Below are positions 1 through 7,462 of a stretch of DNA of 64,000 nucleotides, piece after piece. Under the pieces are notes generated by a model. It searched no databases, had not been told where the DNA came from, and worked only from the letters and a program-made list of their open reading frames with translations. The stretch comes from an uncultured Paracoccaceae bacterium (GTDB lineage: Bacteria > Pseudomonadota > Alphaproteobacteria > Rhodobacterales > Rhodobacteraceae). Every line of letters starts with the position of its first letter. Position 1 is the first letter of the stretch. Made by a program: the position numbers and the translations under genes. Location of the stretch: positions 434,001-498,000 of the forward strand of contig CANMTD010000002.1 of the NCBI GenBank assembly GCA_947500775.1, written 5' to 3'.

Positions 1-1
1 G

Positions 2-445
2 GAAAACGAAGCCGGACGGCTGACCCTGATCGCACGCTTCGGCGCAGGCAACGTGGGCGAACATCTGCCCCGCCTGATCCGCACCGTTCAGGAAGAGGGC
101 GCAAACGTCGTCTGGACCTGCGACGCGATGCACGGCAACACGATCAAATCGTCCAGCGGCTATAAGACCCGGCCGTTTGAAAGCGTTCTGCGCGAAGTTC
201 AGGAATTCTTTGGCGTCCACAAGGCCGAAGGTACGATCCCGGGCGGCGTGCATTTCGAAATGACCGGCAAGGATGTTACCGAATGCACCGGCGGCGTGCG
301 CGCGGTCAGCGACGAAGATCTGTCCGATCGCTATCACACCGCCTGTGACCCGCGCCTGAACGCGAGCCAGGCGCTGGAACTGGCGTTCCTTGTGGCCGAA
401 GAACTGTCGGATCACCGCAAGACAGGCCGCGCCGCCGCGGTTTAA
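2..445 (+). CDS. Class II 3-deoxy-7-phosphoheptulonate (DAHP) synthase, C-terminal part
   Basis: This is the 3' end of a gene that enters from the left edge; 147 residues are visible and the frame is open to base 2. The product condenses phosphoenolpyruvate and erythrose-4-phosphate, the first step of the shikimate pathway. The plant-like class II family is recognised by [29 protein letters not shown] and CDPRLN near the C terminus. The His of MHGNT, the Glu of FEMTG and the Asp of CDPRLN correspond to metal ligands known in this family, and all are present. The last four bases overlap the convergent PAS gene. An internal GTG at 53 is not the start, since the family motif continues upstream of it. 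Whether this is the cell's only DAHP synthase cannot be judged here. Confidence 0.95.
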   Translation, partial: ENEAGRLTLIARFGAGNVGEHLPRLIRTVQEEGANVVWTCDAMHGNTIKSSSGYKTRPFESVLREVQEFFGVHKAEGTIPGGVHFEMTGKDVTECTGGVRAVSDEDLSDRYHTACDPRLNASQALELAFLVAEELSDHRKTGRAAAV

Positions 446-1131
446 TCGTTCGAGGCGACCAATCTGAGGGCCGGATGTTGCAAGACGTCCGGCCTTTTTG
501 CGGGCGCAAAGGGGGCTGCCTCTTCGGTGAATGCCGGGGCGGGGCTGGCGGTTTCAGCGGTCTGCCGCTCTGTGGGTCTGCGCGTGACCGTATCGCGGAT
601 GCGGAACCGGCGCGGGGCGCGCCCGATCACGCCTTCGCCCACGAAACACCCCAGGGCGCGCGTGACCTGACCGGTGTCATCGCGCAGCGGCAGCAACAGC
701 ATTGCCGCATCCATCCCCGGTTTGCCCAGACCGCGTTCGGCCGACAGGCTCAGGCGGATCACGGTGGTCTGGTCGAACAGGGTTTCCATCAGCCGCGCCA
801 GTTCGTCCCGCGCCTCGGCGGTGAACAGCGCGCTTAGCGGCATGGCGCGCACATCCATGCCCATCAGCTGCGTCAACTGGGTTCCGGCCAGACGGAACCG
901 CGCCACGCCGGGGGCCACACGTTCCAGAATGAAGGCATGTTCCAGCGCCCGTTCCATGCCGCGCGGATCGATCTGATCGCGGGCGGGCAGGGGGTGCCCG
1001 TCGCGCAGGGCTTCCCAATAGGCCTCGACCTCATTGAGCAGCGGGAACCGAAGTTTGCGCTTATATTCTGACAAAGCCACCACCTTTGCGCATTTTCCAA
1101 AATCCGACACCATCACATACCTCGACTGCAT
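442..1131 (-). CDS. PAS_5-family protein of unknown function
   Basis: A 229-residue soluble protein. The N-terminal two thirds resemble the alphaproteobacterial PAS_5 (DUF1330-unrelated, PF07310-type) family, with a stretch ending [17 protein letters not shown], a [17 protein letters not shown] segment and the PAS-like core [21 protein letters not shown]. The last ~60 residues are low-complexity and rich in Ala, Pro and Thr. No output domain is visible, so it may be a small sensory or scaffold protein. The start could be at 1131 or at a second ATG at 1113. It is convergent with the DAHP synthase gene (4-base overlap) and divergent from yicC. Family assignment is from recognition of the pattern, and function is unknown. 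Confidence 0.75.
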   Translation of the reverse strand: MQSRYVMVSDFGKCAKVVALSEYKRKLRFPLLNEVEAYWEALRDGHPLPARDQIDPRGMERALEHAFILERVAPGVARFRLAGTQLTQLMGMDVRAMPLSALFTAEARDELARLMETLFDQTTVIRLSLSAERGLGKPGMDAAMLLLPLRDDTGQVTRALGCFVGEGVIGRAPRRFRIRDTVTRRPTERQTAETASPAPAFTEEAAPFAPAKRPDVLQHPALRLVASND

Positions 1132-1139
1132 TCTCCGTG

Positions 1140-1188
1140 CGATCGTTGTTGTGGGCGTCCGGCTCTGTTAACGCTAGAACAACAATCG
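1140..1188. repeat. Imperfect inverted repeat in the divergent PAS/yicC promoter region
   Basis: CGATCGTTGTT (1140-1150) and AACAACAATCG (1178-1188) are inverted copies with one mismatch in 11, separated by 27 bases. They lie between the divergent starts of the PAS gene and yicC, so they may be operator half-sites or form a stem in a leader RNA. No known regulator matches. Confidence 0.35.
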
Positions 1189-1245
1189 TTACTCAAGCCT
1201 TAACATCGCATAAACTCGCGCAAATTGACGGAGAAATGTTTACAG

Positions 1246-2136
1246 ATGGTTAACTCTATGACCGGCTACGCGTCTCTGGGCGGGCAGGGGGCCGGGTATC
1301 GCTGGACCTGGGATATGCGCGGCGTCAATGCCAAGGGACAGGACCTGCGGATGCGGGTGCCCGACTGGATTTCGGGGCTGGAGCCTGCGGTGCGCGCAGC
1401 ACTTGGCAAGGCGGTGGGGCGCGGCAATGTCAGCCTGACCCTGCGTGTCACCCGCGAAACCGACAGCAACGACGCCCGGCTGGACCCCGAGGCCCTGAAT
1501 ACCGCCCTCAGCGCCATCGAACAGATCGAATCCGCGGCCAGCGCCAGGGGGGTGAGCCTGGCACCGGTCCGGGCCAGTGACATCCTGATGCTGCGCGGCG
1601 TGCAGGACAGCACCGGTGGCGCCGAAGACACCGCGCCCCTGCTGGCCGCGCTGCTTGCTGACCTGCCGACCCTGATCGCAAGCTTCAACGCCATGCGCGC
1701 CACCGAAGGCGCGGCCCTGGCCGGGGTGCTGGCGGGCCAGTTGCAACAGATCGAAACCCATGCGGCGCAGGCCGGGGCCGAGGCCGAGGCGCGCAAGGAT
1801 CGCTGGGCCGAGGCTTTGCGCGACAATCTGGCCCGCGTGCTGGACAATGCCGACGGCGCCGATCCCGACCGGGTGGCGCAGGAACTGGCGCTGATCACGG
1901 TCAAGGCCGATGTCACCGAAGAACTGGACCGGCTGGGCGCCCATATCGCCGCCGCCAGCGATCTGCTGGCGCAGGACGGCCCCATCGGCCGCAAGCTGGA
2001 TTTCCTGATGCAGGAATTTAACCGCGAGGCCAACACCCTGTGTTCCAAGGCCCAGTCGACCGGCCTGACCCGGATCGGGCTTGACCTGAAAGCGATCATT
2101 GATCAGATGCGCGAACAAGTTCAGAACGTGGAGTAA
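1246..2136 (+). CDS. yicC: YicC-family endoribonuclease
   Basis: A 296-residue protein of normal YicC length. The family start MVNSMTGYA is at 1246. An in-frame TTG at 1225 also exists, but 1246 gives the canonical N terminus and has GGAG at 1230-1233 upstream. The N-terminal YicC_N domain (about 1-160) is followed by the DUF1732 domain (about 210-296) with KLDFLMQEFNREANTLCSKA and the IGLDLKAIIDQMREQVQNVE ending typical of the family. The E. coli homologue is a ribonuclease linked to stress and small-RNA turnover; that role is family knowledge, not visible here. It sits 3 bases before gmk, and this pairing is common in bacteria. Confidence 0.93.
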   Translation: MVNSMTGYASLGGQGAGYRWTWDMRGVNAKGQDLRMRVPDWISGLEPAVRAALGKAVGRGNVSLTLRVTRETDSNDARLDPEALNTALSAIEQIESAASARGVSLAPVRASDILMLRGVQDSTGGAEDTAPLLAALLADLPTLIASFNAMRATEGAALAGVLAGQLQQIETHAAQAGAEAEARKDRWAEALRDNLARVLDNADGADPDRVAQELALITVKADVTEELDRLGAHIAAASDLLAQDGPIGRKLDFLMQEFNREANTLCSKAQSTGLTRIGLDLKAIIDQMREQVQNVE

Positions 2137-2139
2137 CCG

Positions 2140-2781
2140 ATGGCCGACCGCCGAGGATTGTTGATCATTTTGTCGTCTCCGTCCGGGGCGGGTAAATCCA
2201 CCCTTGCCAAACGCCTGCGGGAATGGGACCCGACGATCTGTTTTTCGGTCTCGGCCACCACCCGCCCGATGCGTCCGGGCGAGGTGGACGGCAAGGATTA
2301 CGTCTTCACCGACGAGGCCGCGTTCCGGCACATGGTCGCCGAAGGCGAGATGCTGGAACACGCCCATGTTTTCGGCAATTTTTACGGCTCGCCCAAGGCG
2401 CCGGTCGATGTGTCCATCAACGCGGGCTGCGACGTGCTGTTCGATATCGACTGGCAGGGCGCGCAACAGATCCGCAACTCGGCCCTGCATGAACATGTGC
2501 TGTCGGTCTTTGTGCTGCCGCCGTCGATCACCGAACTGCGCCGCAGGCTGGAAAGCCGGGGGCAGGATTCGGCCGAAACCGTGGCCAAGCGCATGATGAA
2601 AAGCTGGGATGAAATCAGCCATTGGGACGCCTATGATTACGTGCTGATCAACGACGATCTGGACGCGACCTATGACCGGTTGCAGACCATCGTCATGGCC
2701 GAACGGCTGCGCCTGAAACAGCAACCCGGGGTGCCGGTTCACGTCCGCGCCCTGCAAACCGAATTCGAGGAACAGTCATGA
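2140..2781 (+). CDS. gmk: Guanylate kinase
   Basis: 213 residues, the usual length. It phosphorylates GMP to GDP with ATP in the cytosol. The P-loop SPSGAGKST lies at residues 13-21, followed by [21 protein letters not shown], which carries the GMP-binding region, and then [28 protein letters not shown] and the lid region SRGQDS. All key elements are present. It follows yicC by 3 bases and overlaps the gamma carbonic anhydrase gene by 4 bases (ATGA), which implies one translationally coupled operon. Confidence 0.98.
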   Translation: MADRRGLLIILSSPSGAGKSTLAKRLREWDPTICFSVSATTRPMRPGEVDGKDYVFTDEAAFRHMVAEGEMLEHAHVFGNFYGSPKAPVDVSINAGCDVLFDIDWQGAQQIRNSALHEHVLSVFVLPPSITELRRRLESRGQDSAETVAKRMMKSWDEISHWDAYDYVLINDDLDATYDRLQTIVMAERLRLKQQPGVPVHVRALQTEFEEQS

Positions 2782-3305
2782 CCCTTTACGCGCTGGACGG
2801 CCATCAGCCGGAACTGCCCGCCGATGGCGACGTCTGGGTCGCGCCCGATGCCAATCTGATCGGGCGGATCATTCTGGAAAGCGGCAGCTCGGTCTGGTTC
2901 GGCTGCACCCTGCGCGGCGATAATGAACCGATCACCATCGGCGCGGGCACCAATGTGCAGGAAAACACGGTGATGCACACCGACATGGGCTTTCCGCTGA
3001 CCATCGGGCCCAACTGCACCATCGGTCACAAGGCGATGCTGCACGGCTGTACCATTGGCGAACAAAGCCTGATCGGCATGGGCGCCACGGTGCTGAACGG
3101 CGCCCGGATCGGCCGGAACTGCCTGATCGGCGCGGGCGCGCTGATCACCGAGGGCAAGGAGATTCCCGACGGCAGCCTTGTGATGGGCGCGCCGGGCAAG
3201 GTGGTACGCCAGCTGGACGATGCGGCCATCGCCGGGCTGCTGGCTTCGGCCCGCCATTATCAGGACAACATGCGCCGGTTCCGCGACGGGCTGCGCGCCC
3301 TTTGA
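2778..3305 (+). CDS. Gamma carbonic anhydrase-family hexapeptide-repeat protein
   Basis: A 175-residue left-handed beta-helix protein built of hexapeptide repeats (IGxGx[45 protein letters not shown]). Three histidines in the positions used for metal in the Cam/YrdA family are visible: one in VMHTD and two in GHKAMLHG, five residues apart. The fold is clear. The true substrate (CO2 hydration, or a transferase-like or unknown role as for many YrdA/PaaY homologues) is not established. The start overlaps the gmk stop by 4 bases. The last repeat ends in PAKVVRQL-type sequence, as in PaaY homologues. Confidence 0.9.
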   Translation: MTLYALDGHQPELPADGDVWVAPDANLIGRIILESGSSVWFGCTLRGDNEPITIGAGTNVQENTVMHTDMGFPLTIGPNCTIGHKAMLHGCTIGEQSLIGMGATVLNGARIGRNCLIGAGALITEGKEIPDGSLVMGAPGKVVRQLDDAAIAGLLASARHYQDNMRRFRDGLRAL

Positions 3306-3318
3306 CACGGGAGACATC

Positions 3319-4497
3319 ATGACTTCGCCAAAACACCCGACACTGGTGCGTCGCACCCCCTGGCCCGACAGCGTTTCGCGCGCGGTGGTCACGCCGTTGC
3401 AGCCTTCGGTCGTCTATGCCTCGGAAACCCCCGATACTCTGGACGCCCAGTATGACGGGCTGACCCACGGCTATACCTATGCCCGCGAAGGCCATCCCAA
3501 CGCCGATGTGCTGGCGCGCAAGATCGACGCGATGGAAGGCGCCACCGGCGGGTTGGTCGTGGGGTCTGGCATGGCCGCGGTCACGGCGATGATGATGGGC
3601 ACGCTAAAGGCGGGCGATCACGTGGTCGGGGGCGATCAGCTGTATGGCCGCTGCCTGCGGATGCTGGCCGAGGAACTGCCGCGGTTCGGGGTGGCGACCA
3701 CGCTGGCCGACCCCACCGATGTGGCGCAGATCGAGGCCGCATTGCGCCCCGAAACCCGGATGATCCTGATCGAGCTGGTGTCGAACCCGACGCTGCGGGT
3801 GGCCGATATCGAAGGGATCGCCAGGCTGGCGCAGGCGCGGGGCATATTGCTGGCGGTGGACAACACCTTTACCACGCCGCGCGCCTTTCGCCCGTTCGAT
3901 CATGGCGCTGATATCGTGCTGCATTCGGTGACGAAGCTGCTGGCCGGGCATTCGGATGTCACGCTGGGCTATGTCGCCACGCGCGATGCCGCATTGCGCA
4001 AATCCATCTATGACACCGCCGTCACACTGGGGCTGACGCCCAGCCCGTTCGATTGCTGGCTGGCCGAACGGGGTTTGTATTCCTTTGAGCTGCGCTATGA
4101 CCGGGCCGAGGAAAACGCCGCCCGGCTGGCCGATCATCTGGCGGGGCTGGGCGGTGTGCGCGTGATCTATCCCGGTCGCAGCGATCACCCCGATCATAAC
4201 CGCGCGGCGCATCTGTTGGGTGCGCGCGGCGGCAATATGCTGAGCTTCGAGATCGAGGGCGGGCGCGATGCGGCCAACCGGATGACCAAAGCCTGCGAAA
4301 ACATCGCCTTTGCGCCAACATTGGGCGATATTGGAACCACGCTGTCGCACCCGGCCTCAAGTTCGCACCGCGCGCTTACCCCCGAGGGTCGCGCGGCCGT
4401 GGGCATCAGCGAAGGATTTTTCCGGCTGTCGGTCGGGGTGGAACCCGTCGAATTGCTGATCGAGGAACTGTCAGCGGGGATCAGGGCGGCGCGTTAG
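3319..4497 (+). CDS. Cys/Met-metabolism PLP-dependent enzyme (cystathionine beta-lyase or related)
   Basis: 392 residues of the trans-sulfuration fold type I family. The start at 3319 has GGGAG at 3309-3313; an in-frame upstream extension to 3220 would overlap the previous gene and is unlikely. Visible landmarks are YTYAREGHPN (active-site Tyr and Arg region), SGMAAVTAMM (phosphate binding), VDNTFTTPRAFRPFDHGADIVLHSVTK with the PLP lysine at residue 206, and the C-terminal GTTLSHPASSSHRALT and FFRLSVGVEPVELLIEEL. Cystathionine beta-lyase, gamma-synthase and methionine gamma-lyase cannot be told apart by reading. It is downstream of the yicC-gmk operon and its role in methionine or cysteine metabolism is inferred. 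Confidence 0.9.
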   Translation: MTSPKHPTLVRRTPWPDSVSRAVVTPLQPSVVYASETPDTLDAQYDGLTHGYTYAREGHPNADVLARKIDAMEGATGGLVVGSGMAAVTAMMMGTLKAGDHVVGGDQLYGRCLRMLAEELPRFGVATTLADPTDVAQIEAALRPETRMILIELVSNPTLRVADIEGIARLAQARGILLAVDNTFTTPRAFRPFDHGADIVLHSVTKLLAGHSDVTLGYVATRDAALRKSIYDTAVTLGLTPSPFDCWLAERGLYSFELRYDRAEENAARLADHLAGLGGVRVIYPGRSDHPDHNRAAHLLGARGGNMLSFEIEGGRDAANRMTKACENIAFAPTLGDIGTTLSHPASSSHRALTPEGRAAVGISEGFFRLSVGVEPVELLIEELSAGIRAAR

Positions 4498-4505
4498 CCG
4501 CCCGA

Positions 4506-4880
4506 TCAATGCGGGGCGCGCTGGATCAGCTCGACCTTCACGCCCGAGGCCGCCTGCGCAAGCTCGCGGCGGATGATCTCGGGCTGGGGCAGGGCGGGGA
4601 TGATCACCTTATAGGTGCCCGCGTAATCGGCCCGACCAAGTTCCGCGGCCAGATCCAGGGCATCGAACTGATCTGCGACCAGTGGTGAAATGACACATTC
4701 CGCCAAAGGCGCTTTGGCCAATGCGGCATGGATCAGGGCAAAGGGAAGATATTCCAGCCGCAACTGATTCGACACGGCACCGTATTGCGGCAAATCATCG
4801 GATACCATTCCAACCACCAACGCCAAAGGTTCGATCGTGGTCCAATGTGACAGGCGCGACAGCCTTGTGGATAAAGTCAT
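4506..4880 (-). CDS. Small conserved-looking hypothetical protein
   Basis: 124 residues, soluble, no signal peptide or membrane segment. It has a mix of hydrophobic and charged stretches (EPLALVVGMVSDDLPQYG, VADQFDALDLAAELGRADYAG, KVIIPALPQPEIIRRELAQ). Codon use is like its neighbours, and it ends 8 bases from the convergent PLP-enzyme gene. The C-terminal half has an alternating strand-helix pattern that could be a receiver-like or flavodoxin-like half fold, but there are no catalytic signatures. I do not recognise the family. It is divergent from phoR across a 240-base promoter region. Confidence 0.6.
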   Translation of the reverse strand: MTLSTRLSRLSHWTTIEPLALVVGMVSDDLPQYGAVSNQLRLEYLPFALIHAALAKAPLAECVISPLVADQFDALDLAAELGRADYAGTYKVIIPALPQPEIIRRELAQAASGVKVELIQRAPH

Positions 4881-5006
4881 TTCTCAGGCTCAACAGTTAA
4901 TCGGTAACGTCCGATCACAAGATCGAAATACCATCAGATAGCATCTTGAAAACTTGGTAACGCGTCACCTTACCTCGTCGTCACCTAGAACTAAGTGAGA
5001 TATGAA

Positions 5007-5022
5007 ACCGTTTGTAAACGGT
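5007..5022. promoter_or_regulatory. Perfect palindrome upstream of phoR (operator candidate)
   Basis: ACCGTTT (5007-5013) and AAACGGT (5016-5022) are perfect inverted repeats around a central GT, about 100 bases before the phoR start and 127 bases before the divergent small gene. The size and symmetry suit a homodimeric repressor such as a LacI-, GntR- or MarR-type protein. It does not resemble a Pho box. Confidence 0.4.
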
Positions 5023-5120
5023 AAACACGCTCTTTTCCTTTTATTTCGCAGCGGCATTTACAATATTCAGACACTGTACAAATGTGCAGCGATGCCATTT
5101 GGGACAGGGAATACGCCACC

Positions 5121-6161
5121 ATGAACACTGAGACGGTTCATTCCGTATTGGCAGGCCTGCCCCTGCCGGTTGTGCTTATTTCCGATGACGAACGTGTGAT
5201 CATGATGAATACGCGGGCGGAAGAGATGTTCGGTCTGAACGGTCTGGGCCGCCATTATATCACCGTGCTGCGCCAGCCCGCTTTGCTGGACTGTGTCGAG
5301 GAAACGCTGCGCCTGAAACAAAAGCGCAAGATCCGCTATCTGACCACCGACTATGGCCGGGATGCGACCTATGAGGTGACCGCCACCCCCTATGTCGGCG
5401 GCTCTGAAAACGGGGCGGTCATCTGTCTGGACGACATCACCGAACGCGAACAGGCCGGGCAGATCCGGCGCGATTTCGTGGCCAACGTCAGCCACGAGCT
5501 GAAAACCCCGCTGACCGCCTTGCTGGGGTTCATCGAAACCCTGAAAGGGCCCGCCAAGAACGATGCAGACGCGCGGGAACGGTTTCTGAACATCATGGAA
5601 CGCGAAGCCGAACGGATGAACCGGCTGGTGCGCGATCTGCTGTCGCTGAGCCGTGTCGAAAGCGAAGAACGGATGCGCCCCGAAAAACTGGTCGATGTGG
5701 TGGCATTGGTGCAATCCTCGGCGCTGGCGCTGAAACCGGTGGCCTCCGAGGCCAATGTGGTGCTGTCGATCACCGGCCATCTGGAACCCGTCATGGTGCG
5801 CGGCGACCCCGATCAGCTGGTGCAGGTTCTGACCAACCTGATCGAAAACGGGATCAAATACGGCGGGCATGGCGGCAAGGTCGAGGTCAAGGTCACCTAT
5901 TCGGAACGCGAACTTGCCTTTCGCGGGCCCGGCGTCCGGATCGATGTGATCGATCACGGCGAGGGATTCGATCCGGTGCATATTCCGCGACTCACCGAGC
6001 GATTCTATCGGGTCGATAGCCACAGATCGCGGGAACGGGGGGGCACGGGCCTTGGTCTGGCCATCGTGAAACACATAATTAACCGGCATCGGGGTCGTTT
6101 TCGGATCGAAAGTACACCCGGAAAGGGCAGCCGGTTTTCGGTCATGTTGCCAGCCTCTTAA
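5121..6161 (+). CDS. phoR: Phosphate-regulon sensor histidine kinase, soluble form
   Basis: 346 residues starting at 5121 (AGGGA at 5106-5110; an ATG at 5082 would add 13 residues). Order: PAS domain about 1-105, HisKA with phospho-acceptor His125 in NVSHELKTPLT, and HATPase_c with NLIENGIKYGG (N box), DHGEGF (G1) and GGTGLGLAIVKHI (G2). It should phosphorylate PhoB when phosphate is scarce, under control of PstSCAB and PhoU. Unlike E. coli PhoR (431 residues), no transmembrane helix is visible, so it must reach the Pst complex through PhoU or by peripheral contact. It is followed by pstS and the rest of the locus on the same strand. Assignment rests on the domain order and neighbours. Confidence 0.92.
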   Translation: MNTETVHSVLAGLPLPVVLISDDERVIMMNTRAEEMFGLNGLGRHYITVLRQPALLDCVEETLRLKQKRKIRYLTTDYGRDATYEVTATPYVGGSENGAVICLDDITEREQAGQIRRDFVANVSHELKTPLTALLGFIETLKGPAKNDADARERFLNIMEREAERMNRLVRDLLSLSRVESEERMRPEKLVDVVALVQSSALALKPVASEANVVLSITGHLEPVMVRGDPDQLVQVLTNLIENGIKYGGHGGKVEVKVTYSERELAFRGPGVRIDVIDHGEGFDPVHIPRLTERFYRVDSHRSRERGGTGLGLAIVKHIINRHRGRFRIESTPGKGSRFSVMLPAS

Positions 6162-6176
6162 GCATTGTAACAAGGC

Positions 6177-6202
6177 CTAGACAACTTGCATGGCTTGTCT
6201 AG
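6177..6202. repeat. Perfect 8-bp inverted repeat between phoR and pstS
   Basis: CTAGACAA (6177-6184) and TTGTCTAG (6195-6202) flank a 10-base spacer. It begins 15 bases after the phoR stop and ends 30 bases before the first Pho box. There is no T-run, so as a terminator it would be weak; it could instead be an operator. Confidence 0.45.
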
Positions 6203-6232
6203 AACCCGACGGAATTGTTACCGGCGCGTGAA

Positions 6233-6272
6233 CTGTCATAAAAGCGTTACACTAGTGTCACAAAAGCATAAC
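6233..6272 (+). promoter_or_regulatory. Pho box array and -10 region of pstS
   Basis: Three heptamers in the 11-base register of PhoB sites: CTGTCAT (6233-6239), GCGTTAC (6244-6250) and GTGTCAC (6255-6261), separated by A-rich 4-mers. The first and third fit the known consensus CTGTCAT/C closely. CATAAC at 6267-6272 is in the place expected for a -10 element, which in Pho promoters follows the box directly. PhoB encoded in the same locus is the expected activator. Confidence 0.85.
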
Positions 6273-6344
6273 GGGTGACCAATAGGACCCCGAGGTGAGG
6301 TTGCCGCTGTGGGTAGCCGACATTCAAGACATCAGGAGCTCTAA

Positions 6345-7376
6345 ATGTCCTTTGTGAAACTGACCGCCTCCACACTGGCGATCGCTGCCGTTTCCGCGAC
6401 AGCTGCCGTTGCGCGCGACAACGTTCAGGTTGCCGGTTCGTCGACCGTTCTGCCCTATGCTTCCATCGTTGCCGAAGCCTTTGGCGAAAACTTCGACTTC
6501 CCGACACCGGTTGTTGAATCGGGCGGCTCGTCTGCCGGCCTGAAGCGCTTCTGCGAAGGTGTTGGCGAAAACACCATCGACGTTGCAAACGCTTCGCGCA
6601 AAATCCGCGAAAAAGAAATCAAAGCCTGTGCCGAAGCTGGCGTGACCGACATCATGGAAGTCCGCATCGGCTATGATGGCATCGTGTTCGCCTCCGACAT
6701 CAAAGGCAACGGCTTCGAATTCACACCGGTTCACTGGTACAAAGCCCTTTCCGACAAAATCGTCGTGGACGGCGAGATCGTCGAAAACACCATGACCATG
6801 TGGAACGAAGTTGACCCCGCGCTGCCCGCACAGGAAATCCAGGCCTTCGTGCCCGGCACCAAGCACGGCACACGCGAAGTTTTCGAAGACAAGGTGATCC
6901 TGGCCGGTTGTGAAGAAACCGGTGACTTCGAAGTGTTCAAAGCTGCCGCTGGCGACGACAAGAAAGCCGCCGAAAAAGCCTGCATCGCGCTGCGCACAGA
7001 CGGTCGTTCGGTCGACATCGACGGTGACTACACAGAAACTCTGGCCCGCATCGACGCCAACAAAGACGGCATCGGCGTATTCGGCCTGGCGTTCTATGAA
7101 AACAACACCGACAAACTGCAGGTCGCGACCATGTCCGGCATCGTTCCTTCGACGGAATCGATCGCAACCGGCGAATACCCTGTGTCGCGCCCGCTGTTCT
7201 TCTACGTGAAGAAAGCGCACATCGGTGTGATCCCGGGCCTGAAAGAATATGCAGAGTTCTTCGTGTCCGACGAAATCGCCGGTGGTGACGGTCCTCTGGC
7301 CGCTTACGGTCTGGTTGCCGACCCGGAACTGGCCGCCACGCAGGCCGGTGTTGCCGAAGAAAAAACCATGAACTAA
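6345..7376 (+). CDS. pstS: Phosphate ABC transporter periplasmic binding protein
   Basis: 343 residues. The N terminus is a Sec signal peptide (hydrophobic stretch to about residue 23, probable cut near VARDN). The mature protein begins with VQVAGSSTVLPY, the phosphate-loop region, and has ESGGSSAGLKRFC and GTKHGTREVFE, typical phosphate contacts in PstS/SphX-like proteins. It captures phosphate in the periplasm for PstCA. It is preceded by clear Pho boxes and followed by a hairpin that likely lowers read-through into pstC. The codon use is noticeably more biased than in neighbouring genes, fitting high expression. Confidence 0.95.
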   Translation: MSFVKLTASTLAIAAVSATAAVARDNVQVAGSSTVLPYASIVAEAFGENFDFPTPVVESGGSSAGLKRFCEGVGENTIDVANASRKIREKEIKACAEAGVTDIMEVRIGYDGIVFASDIKGNGFEFTPVHWYKALSDKIVVDGEIVENTMTMWNEVDPALPAQEIQAFVPGTKHGTREVFEDKVILAGCEETGDFEVFKAAAGDDKKAAEKACIALRTDGRSVDIDGDYTETLARIDANKDGIGVFGLAFYENNTDKLQVATMSGIVPSTESIATGEYPVSRPLFFYVKKAHIGVIPGLKEYAEFFVSDEIAGGDGPLAAYGLVADPELAATQAGVAEEKTMN

Positions 7377-7394
7377 GTGCTTCGGCGCTTGGTC

Positions 7395-7424
7395 GGGCGG
7401 CGAATTCCTTTCGCCGCCCGTTTC
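7395..7424 (+). terminator. Attenuating hairpin between pstS and pstC
   Basis: A 10-bp perfect stem, GGGCGGCGAA (7395-7404) and TTCGCCGCCC (7410-7419) with loop TTCCT, followed by GTTTC. The short T-tract suggests partial termination, as known for genes where the binding protein is made in excess of the permease. Confidence 0.65.
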
Positions 7425-7462
7425 TGCCTTCTAGGACCTTTTCCAGATAAAACGAGGGGCTC

